64,000 bases of DNA from Gautieria morchelliformis (Eukaryota > Basidiomycota > Agaricomycetes > Gomphales > Gomphaceae). Position 1 is the first letter of the stretch. Every line of letters starts with the position of its first letter. A program made the translations under genes and the position numbers. This document shows positions 56,574 through 64,000 of this stretch, piece after piece. Below the pieces are notes generated by a model. It searched no databases, was not told where the DNA came from, and saw nothing but the letters and a program-made list of their open reading frames with translations. The stretch is taken from positions 1 to 64,000 of the forward strand of contig WHVA01000351.1 of NCBI GenBank assembly GCA_015179125.1, written 5' to 3'.

Positions 56574-57818
56574 ATGGTCGTACCAACTGTCGACCGCATT
56601 TCTCTCGAGTCTCTCAATCTCGCGACCCTCGAAGACCAAGTCGCCCAGTGGTGTTCTCCGTCTTCGCTATCCCCTTCGTCGGCCACCTGCTCCTCGACAG
56701 GATTCACGGACTGCCCCACCATGTCCAAGTCGCTCACAGACTCCCTCTCCTCCGACACGCAGACCGAGAACGAGACCCCACCCGAGACGCCCGACGAGGG
56801 GAGCCATCTACAGACGACTCCTGTTCTCCGCACGCGAGAGCCGCGCTTTACTGAAAGCATCTGTCGTCCGGATCTGCACGCCGCATACGCGTCGATGTAT
56901 TCGGAGCCTGGAGACGGCTATGCTGGGTCTGACGAGGGGTACGAGACTGAATGCGAGAGCAAGCAGTCGGTTCGTCGCGCGAAGCGCTCTGCGACTCGTC
57001 GCAAAGCCCTGGACCGGAGTGCGTTCCGACGACGCGGGGAGCCTTCTGGTCACAGTCCTTCTTTGGGAGCGCGGACACGGATTATGCCCAGTGAGCCCGA
57101 TATACCCTCGACACCACGTATGACGTCCTCACCTATTGCAGGTGCAATTGAGCCCCCAGCGACAGCACCCCCTGTATTCGGTGGCACCAGTCCCAAAGCC
57201 ACCTTCGACCCAGGGCTTGAGTTAGGAATTGCGTCGACACGGTCTGCCGTGCGAAGCGCGCCCAACTGTGCACACCGCTCCAGCGCCGATTCTGTTCCGT
57301 CGCCCTCGCGCAGCCGTGTCCCAGTTAGTCACGCAGACCTATTGCTCCCCGTCGACTCTCACCTTACCCCCCTCACTCCTATGAAGCCACAGCTTAACCC
57401 CGTGTCCCTTCCTCACCCAGGCGACCTCTCCCCGCTTGACCTAAATTCCGCGCCAACACCTGGTGAGGCCGTACATCCTGTGACGACTGCCACCGCGGCG
57501 ACAGATTCCTCTGCGCCATTACGCCCTCACCAGGCTGCATTCTTTCCTCGCGGTGCCGGGCTGCCCGCCGACTTGCTCAAAGCGACTTACGGGCCAATGA
57601 CGGCAGTGTTCTTGACGTTGGCGAACCATGCGCAGAGCGAGCGCGTTCAGGTCTCGGCTCCTCGCCGCGGAATTCCAAAAGGGCCACCTAGTCGAGGCTC
57701 ACCGCTTCCGCCTACGCAGGCTGAAGTCTGCCCGGGTGATGCGGCACGGGGCATCCGTCGCTTTGCGGCTATGAAACCGCACTGCGCAACAGTGGGGTAT
57801 CGCGTTACGTCAGGATAA
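56574..57818 (+). CDS. Ser/Pro-rich protein of unknown function
   Basis: The ATG follows a TATA box by about 80 bp. The frame of 414 aa is rich in Ser, Pro and Thr, with an acidic patch (E-N-E-T-P-P-E-T-P-D-E) and a basic patch (R-R-A-K-R-S-A-T-R-R-K, about residue 130) that could be a nuclear localisation signal. Most of it is probably disordered. From about 57,650 another frame looks better conserved (A-A-E-F-Q-K-G-H-L-V-E, then R-F-R-L-R-R-L-K-S-A-R-V, ending at a TGA near 57,770). The true C-terminus may therefore lie there through an unseen intron or frame change. A decayed copy of the last 300 bp lies at 10,567-10,870. I do not recognise the family. Confidence 0.55.
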   Translation: MVVPTVDRISLESLNLATLEDQVAQWCSPSSLSPSSATCSSTGFTDCPTMSKSLTDSLSSDTQTENETPPETPDEGSHLQTTPVLRTREPRFTESICRPDLHAAYASMYSEPGDGYAGSDEGYETECESKQSVRRAKRSATRRKALDRSAFRRRGEPSGHSPSLGARTRIMPSEPDIPSTPRMTSSPIAGAIEPPATAPPVFGGTSPKATFDPGLELGIASTRSAVRSAPNCAHRSSADSVPSPSRSRVPVSHADLLLPVDSHLTPLTPMKPQLNPVSLPHPGDLSPLDLNSAPTPGEAVHPVTTATAATDSSAPLRPHQAAFFPRGAGLPADLLKATYGPMTAVFLTLANHAQSERVQVSAPRRGIPKGPPSRGSPLPPTQAEVCPGDAARGIRRFAAMKPHCATVGYRVTSG

Positions 57819-58499
57819 AATTATACACGTTCGGTTGATGTATCGATAGCTTGCGTTTGCGTCGTCTTGTAACTATATCCAGTTAGATGGGGACTGTAGA
57901 TTATTGATATTTATAAATCAATATTTGGGTAAGGAAAGTCGCGGACTTAGTTCTGATATGATTTCTTAAATGCTTGTTTGAACGCGTCGTCAATACGCAA
58001 CATCACGCGGCAGGCTACGCACGTGAAAAGTCCCATTATGGTGTGGGGGCAATACTTTTGTTGGTATACATCGTGCTACTCGACCCTCAAACTTCTGACT
58101 CTGGACAACCGCATACGAGTCCAGATCGGGTCTCACTCTGGTGCACTATCAGCTGATCTAGAGTCTGACGTGGGCGTAGACGTGTCGTGCTCGTAGGTGA
58201 TGGAGACCAGGAACGTGGTGGTGGGGATACGACGTTTGATGGGGGAAGGGATTGCATGGGTGTTTTGGAGGCGACAAAATGAGAAGATGGGCGGAGATTG
58301 GCAGAGGGTTCGGGGGGCTTCCTCGAGGAAGGTTGATGGGCAACGAGTCGCGTTTGTAGTGGCGCGCAACACAGGAGGTGGAGAGGAGGTATATGGAGCT
58401 CTATGTGGAGGAACGACCCCTCTGACTTGTCTTGCCTCGCCTCCACGGTCCTAGGTGCCCCTGCTGCGATCTACTAACGTGTTGAATGGAATGAATCCC
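57819..58499. other. Intergenic, no recognised gene
   Basis: It contains the 3' UTR of the preceding gene (to about 57,880). The minus-strand frame 58,087-58,446 is Pro/Ser-rich and has no motif. Confidence 0.4.
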
Positions 58500-59125
58500 T
58501 GAAATGATTCACTAACCTTCATACTTCGCTCAAGCGTATCATCGAGCTCTTCTCCGGATCCGGATGAGGAGGACACACGTGAAAAGCGATTCAACCCCAT
58601 CTTGTGTCTCATGGCACGCTGGTTCGAGAACCAATTTTTAATGCTACGACGCTCGCTACGCCCGAGTCATATTTTGACAACATGTCTTAAGGAAAGGATG
58701 ATCACACATTCAAAAGCACTGCGAGCTGCTTCGGTCGTTTTGTGGGGAGGTCTTCGACAACTTTTGCCAGATGATAGCTGTTCCGCGGCGGCTTGCGCGA
58801 CCTTACGTCGATGGGCAGTCTGACCCGCATAAGGCCGTGCATCGCGGTTGGATAATTCTACGGTGTCCATCTACACTGGGATAAACACATCTGAAAACAA
58901 GTAACATCGTGGTGGTACACTCACTTCATCAACATGGTCTCTGGTGTCTGGTTGCGGGGAAAGGTAAGTCCCACCGAGCTCCACCATGCATGCGGATTAG
59001 ATTCTAGCTGTGCGAGGGACAACGGGGTATTGAGATCCAAATGAGAGACAAGCCAAGCGCACAAAAACCAGCTCGGCGACATCTTGTGAATCGGAGCTGG
59101 GGCTCGCAAGTGAGGAAGAATCCAT
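58500..59125 (-). pseudogene. Homeodomain transcription factor gene, probably broken
   Basis: One minus-strand frame holds, in order, a short N-terminal piece from ATG 59,125 (M-D-S-S-S-L), a helix-1-like R-R-P-P-H-K-T-T-E-A-A-R-S-A-F-E, and R-S-I-K-N-W-F-S-N-Q-R-A-M-R-H-K (about 58,650-58,600). The last fits homeodomain recognition helix W-F-x-N-x-R. The spacing between Phe and W-F is almost that of a normal homeodomain, but a TGA interrupts it near 58,668. Other stops lie near 58,995 and 58,872. Some stops may be in introns, but I could not build a full model. It resembles fungal HD proteins, including mating-type HD factors; I cannot say which. Confidence 0.5.
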
Positions 59126-59561
59126 GATGTCAACAGAAGATCAGCCAGAATTAGGCCAAACAAACACTTGAGAAGCTTGAGAAGCTTGAGTCTGCAAGTG
59201 GAGCATCTTTGACCTTCACTGGTGTTTCAGGCTGGTGAGGTGGATTAGGTTTGGCTGCTAATTACAGATATACTTAAGGTATGTTCAAGAGGAGAGAGAG
59301 AGTGGGATACTCACAGGAGGTGTCAGGTTACCGCTGCAGATTTATGCAGCCTGCAGCGGATATGCAATCTGTACATAATCTCAGTAGGTATGCAATTGCC
59401 CCTCATTCAATTATATAGGTCATCCTAATTGATAATAGATAGATGAGCAATGATGTGGACATAATCAATGATCAATGGTGTTGATGTATGTAGATCACCA
59501 ATTGGATTAGCAGGTAGCAGAAGTGAAACCAACAAGTATATAAACATGCAGTCAAAGTGTG
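59126..59561. other. Intergenic; copy of the 39,890-40,093 intron-like unit
   Basis: At about 59,215-59,330 the minus strand repeats the donor GTGAGTATCCC, an intron-like body, and a TTAG acceptor before A-K-P-N-P-P-H-Q-P-E-T-P-V-K. A GAGA run lies near 59,295. Confidence 0.4.
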
Positions 59562-62500
59562 TCAAACATTTGTCTGAGTCAATGGCACATCCTTGGAAAG
59601 GGTATTATTTGGGAACAAAGTGGGTCTGAAGGCCTGCATATCCACCGAAGGTGTTACAGGAGGTGCATGTCTCGCAGATCGCAGGTGGACTGAGAGCTTG
59701 CGACGAATATTTGATCGTGGATCAATGTATTCGTCGAAAAACTGAAGCACATCGGCCGGTTTCAACGATTCAATGCTTTGTGCCAAAATTTCGTCTAGAA
59801 GATTCGATGGATTTCAAGTAAGTATATGCCATGTAAGATGAGACGGGCCTCACCATGATTGAACTCGGTATCTTGAGCAGAAATACATTTCCAAAACATG
59901 TTCGCTTCCCTATGTACATTAGCAAGTTGTGGGCGCAAACGTCGAGCACGCGGTAGCTTGAAGGTGCGTTCAAATTCATGCTCCTGCATTTCTGGTAGTC
60001 GCTGGCGCACTTGTTCGATGAGGCATGCCTCAAGCCGTTGCTCCAGGTAGGCAGGACTATGTGTACTGCTTTGAATCGAGACGCAAAAAGCGATAGTAGT
60101 TGATCCCACGAGTTGGATGTTGCAAGTATACCTGAGAGCCTCTCTATACCGTAATTGATCACAGATTGGACTCGTTGCGATCGCCGCGAAGAGAATAAGT
60201 CGCGCTCGCAGCGGTGCGGATGTTTTCTCCCCAATTTGGCATACCCACGCCAGCGCTGAATTCTCGTCTGCCTATTGTTCACCGGTGTATCGTACACAAA
60301 ATTACAGCCTAAGGTTCAATTTAAACTTATCAGAGACGGCTAAGGCACGGTGGAGATCAGCGCATACCTTCAGGCAGAAGATAATTCCGTGTCGAAATGG
60401 CCTCTGAGGCCGTCGAGGTAGGGTTGCCGCACCGAAGGGCCTCTTGGACCAACTGCAGCATATTCCTCGCAAACTGTAGAAGATATGAGTCATGAAGTGG
60501 CCCCGTGCCATACATTTTGACTCTAGCCCACATACCTTTTCCGTGAAGTTACCATGTACAAGCCCAAGGATGGACACCTGTTGGATTATATTCGACAAGC
60601 GGTTTTGAATCGTTGAAACATTGACCGCTGACCCGTGTATAGTGAGTACAAGCAAACAGGGGAAAAGGGAAGGCATCAACCGTCCATTTCATCAAGCTTC
60701 TCGGCTACCGATGCCGTGGCATCCTCTGCGAGTAAATAGCTGAGCGTCCCCTCAGCAAGGTCTACAGGTGAAGCAAGGAACCCATTCTGCAATTTTCGAC
60801 GGACCTGCAAAGCGTGAGGACATGAAAACACAGAATGGAGTGCCAACTACTCACATAGTCCTGAGCCAGTTGTAACGAATCAGGGGTGACTACGAAATTG
60901 ACAACCTTGTGTATCAGAACTCCGAGCAGAACCGGAATCTTGTCACTGAATCCGGATATCGTCACAAATAGTCTACCTGATTGACAATAGAAGGCGCATT
61001 TAAGGAAGCATTGCGCAGCGCTTCCAACATCCTCAGAGATGTAATCGTTGAGCAACTTGGCCAAGATTCTAATCCAACATGAGTTCCAGGTCTGGAAAGC
61101 AAGCCGCAAACAGCTCACAGATCGAACAGTTCTCCACGTGGTGTATCCTCTAGATCACCACTATAAACAAAGGATGAGATCTCATGAATGATGTAATCAG
61201 GATGGCACATACGACTTGATGTCAAAGGTAACACTGCCTTTGGATTCACCAAATCGGTCATCAAGCTTATACCATAGCTTTGCCAGGGACGTTTCAACGA
61301 TTTTTCGTGGTGCAAGGATTGGCTTGATGATGAGTATATCAGCGACAACAATCTCGGGTGTCTCAATATTCTTACCTCTACACCGTCCTTCTTTCCACCA
61401 ACGACAGTAAAGTCTTTGGGCACGTACGGATTCGGACCGGATAAATGTAATCCTTCTGCGGTTGCGTCGTCGGAGCTGTAGGTAGGCCAGTTGGACTCTG
61501 CATAACGTAGAACCATGTGTTCAGTCTTGAACCATGGGGTTTGCGACCAGGCGGCGCCGTCACTCGCGACGCGTGTGCCACGTAGCTCCACATTTTTCAA
61601 ACTTTCTCGACCCTTCAACGTCACCCGGGATTTACATGGTGTAAGCATCGCCAACGTCGCGGAGACGAGAGGGGCATCCCAAGCCTCAGTGACATATGGT
61701 CCAATGAGTAGATCGGCTGGAGGAATGCGCTTCGCCAGGTTAGTGCTCAAAAGGTTTGCCTCGGCCCCAGGCTTTAACGTTTCGCGGAACCGAAAATACA
61801 ATTCTGACAACGAACAGAGTTCTTGCTGCACAGCACGAGCAAACTCAGGATCCTTGACGACGGTGTCCCGCACCAAGGAGATATACTTGTGCAAAGCCGC
61901 CACGACTGATTCCCAGGCGTCTAGGCATTGAAATGTGTTAGTACGAGAGATACTAAAAGAAGCGTGTTACCTACGCCACCCAGATTCAGTGACCATGATT
62001 GCTACATAATATGTCTCAAATCCACGCTCGCGGTCTCCTACGAACCGAGACGCCGAGAGCCCGTCAATCCATCCACGGTCATGAAGGATGCGGTAAAGCG
62101 ATCCCTCTCCCTGGTGATGCAAGAAACGGGTCAAATAGTCAAGAGGTTTGACACGGTAGAGAAGCGTTTGAGATGGCATAATCCATCGCACTTCAATTTC
62201 TCGCAGCTCTTTCACTGTTTTCACCAAAACCACCGTCTAGAGAATGCGACAGTTTTAAAAGAAGCAAGTGCAGTTGAAAAAGTTCACTTGCCCCTTCCTC
62301 ATCAGCACTCCATGGTGAGTCGAATGTGGTAGCTGATGCCTGTGGACCAACCGTGCCCGCGGTCACTGGAGAGAAGTACTTGGTGGCCATGGATGTCAGC
62401 TCGTCGATTGGATCTGGCAACGTAAGTATGGCAATTATTAACAGATCTGTTGGACGCACGGGAACCAATGATAACCAAGTGCATGCGATTGGCACAGTAG

Positions 62501-63326
62501 TACTTAGAGTACCATTCTTGTAGCTTTGAGCGCAGCGGATCAATCCACTCTGCGCTATCGTCAATTTTTCCATGGGAGGGAGGAACCATGCTTGCCGCTG
62601 TCAACGTTTCCCAGTTCCCAACATCAAATGCGCTCCAGGGATCACCGCTCTTGCTAAGATAGGTATCCAAATCACTAATTCGCCTTCCATCGTCCAGGAG
62701 ATAGTTTTGAAACTCTGAGTGGACGCAGAGTACCTGTTCGAATATCACGTTCTTAAGGAAAACAGGACGTGAAAGGAAAGAAGCGAATCGCTGGATTTTG
62801 TCTTCCAATGCATAGTGATCAATGGTCGACTCGTAGTTCGTCTCTCGGAAGATCGTAGAGGCCTTGTCGCGACCTATGCGACCCGCTGGATACTAAGCAC
62901 TGGTCTTAGTGGAAGGGTGTGCGAGGAGACAGAGGAAAGGACTTTATCGCTATTGATGTATTCCTCTCCCTACAATATCCAGCGTCATTATCTTTGAGCT
63001 GCAACGGTAGAACAGGCCGTCATATACCTCATGGACCATATGCTCACAGAAATGGGCAAGTCCGGAACAATAACCTTGATACACGTTATGGCGTTACCAT
63101 CAACGTACAGAAAAGCGTGACGTACCGGGTCCTGAAGGGACCCCACGGATAAGCATAAGTCTACCGCGGATGTAGGGGAGTTTACATCATGGATGAGCAA
63201 AACCTGCATTCCATTCTGAAGGCGAATGAGCCGCAGTTGCCTATGGTCCGCCTCGCCTTGTCTAATGAGACCAGTATACACAGAATATCGTTCACTATTA
63301 GATCCTGAAGCAATCTGCCAGGTCAT
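59562..63326 (-). CDS. M16 zinc metallopeptidase, insulin-degrading enzyme / STE23 type
   Basis: This family cleaves small peptides; yeast Ste23/Axl1 process the a-factor pheromone. Start chosen at ATG 63,326 (M-T-W-Q-I-A-S), upstream of I-R-L-Q-N-G-M-Q-V-L-L-I-H-D; an in-frame ATG lies at 63,380. The inverted zinc motif H-F-C-E-H is at 63,054-63,040 and the third ligand Glu fits V-H-S-E-F. Introns I could place are 63,121-63,075, 63,027-62,970, 62,930-62,863, 62,465-62,414, 61,970-61,921, 61,375-61,323 and 61,212-61,161 (47-68 bp, all GT-AG); others follow to the stop at 59,562. Later landmarks are G-E-G-S-L-Y, K-P-G-A-E-A-N, V-H-G-N-F-T and S-P-A-Y-L-E-Q-R-L-E. The segment usually following HFCEHM (L-F-M-G-x-x-x-Y-P) is shortened, and the 62,300-62,230 splice is uncertain. 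Confidence 0.85.
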
Positions 63327-63626
63327 CTTGAGAAAGCGCGAATGTTTGAAATGAGAGTAACTAGCGTGACGCGCTGTCACAGGGTTTTCGCGTAGAAACA
63401 GATCACGTGACCATATTCATTCATTGTGTGAGGAACTTATATCAGCAGCCGTGACAACCACACGCTTCTTTCGCTCCCCCAGTAGCCGGTATACTGTAGC
63501 CGCACGACCAAGGGATCAATAACGCGTCACGGCACCCTTTGAGCCGAGTCTAAGATAGAAGTCACTTAAATGTGGCACCTTTATGTAAGCGGCCGCCTAT
63601 GTCACATGATGCACCAAATCTATCAT
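63327..63626. other. Divergent spacer between M16 gene and gag fragment
   Basis: No gene is seen. It should hold the promoter of the M16 gene; a NotI-like GCGGCCGC lies near 63,589. Confidence 0.4.
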
Positions 63627-64000
63627 TCAGGCCGTCTTGAAGAGTTGCTCTATGGAGCTACTCTCGGCATTGTAGCCCTTTTTGAGGACTTCGTTGCGCA
63701 GCGTTTCACACAGCGCCGACACGAACCGTCTCCGGAACATGTAATCGTCTGGCGGCTGTATCATACGCGCCGTGTATTTCGTGAGCTCGTTCAGCATCTC
63801 CTGAATGGTCTTCATGCCCTGCATGACTGCTTCGAATTTACTCGATGTGTGATGGTACGTCAGTGTGTGCAGGAACATTTTTTGAAGGCCCTGCATCACT
63901 GTTTCCAGAGTCCAGCTGCGGACCTGGCGATCAAAGCGTTCTACGTTTCGAAGGAACCATTCCTGGGCTTCTCCGGTGAGGCGAGTGCCCACGTAGCCGA
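63627..64000 (-). pseudogene. Ty3/gypsy gag fragment (Retrotrans_gag), enters from right
   Basis: The frame comes in from beyond base 64,000 and ends with TGA at 63,627. It shows the capsid-like pattern of Retrotrans_gag proteins (G-T-R-L-T-G-E-A-Q-E-W-F, then L-Q-K-M-F-L-H and L-N-E-L-T-K-Y). No zinc knuckle follows, so the gene is cut short by the stop or by truncation. The rest of the element, if present, is off the window. Confidence 0.75.

Noticed and set aside
63065-63126. Frameshift before H-F-C-E-H in the M16 gene
   Set aside because: Using the donor GTCACG at 63,121 (47-bp intron) places H-F-C-E-H in frame, so no lesion is needed. The more canonical GTACGT donor would break the frame.
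1-64000. tRNA or rRNA genes
   Set aside because: By eye I found no convincing cloverleaf with A and B boxes and no rRNA core sequence. A tRNAscan run would be needed to be certain.

Overview
This window is eukaryotic, most likely from a filamentous basidiomycete (Agaricomycetes). The protein-coding genes carry many very short GT-AG introns (about 47-70 bp), the NADPH oxidase is of the fungal NoxA type, and the repeats (Tad-like LINE, Ty3/gypsy with chromodomain, Ty1/copia, hAT, Helitron) match fungal families. A Rhizoctonia-like genome is a reasonable guess from the style of the repeats, but this is inference.

Layout. (1) 1-10,227 is a stack of decayed retroelements: a LINE with a poly-A tail, a reversed LTR fragment, a gypsy pol with chromodomain, an extra gypsy ORF, and an LTR interrupted by a second LINE fragment. 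(2) 10,567-10,870 is a CpG-decayed copy of the 3' end of a gene that lies at 57.6-57.9 kb in this window. (3) 10,871-30,480 is a head-to-tail array of seven Helitrons. One (17,771-23,773) carries a broken Rep-helicase; the others are non-coding and share a GC-rich 5' region with an E-box palindrome, a TATA box in several of them, AT-rich repeats, 17-bp-type minisatellites and a hairpin-CTAG 3' end. LTR copies are nested in them. The 3' end of a second Helitron family follows to 30,840. (4) 31,061-39,808 is a nearly complete copia element on the minus strand (copia A) with a second copia (copia B) inserted in its reverse transcriptase; both have readable target-site duplications and half-tRNA-iMet-like primer sites. 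(5) 41,490-45,164 is a 5'-truncated third copia on the plus strand. (6) 45,543-48,639 is a hAT transposon with perfect 8-bp target duplications.

(7) 50-64 kb is gene-bearing: an F-box gene, a complete NoxA gene (6 exons, 601 aa), a Ser/Pro-rich gene of unknown function, a broken homeodomain gene, and a multi-exon M16 insulinase-type metallopeptidase. A gypsy gag fragment starts at the right edge. There is no operon logic here; the genes are separate. The most unusual parts are the tandem Helitron array, the conserved promoter-like block of its non-coding members, and an array of mini-exon-like modules flanked by splice-site-like sequences at about 27.8-29.1 kb.
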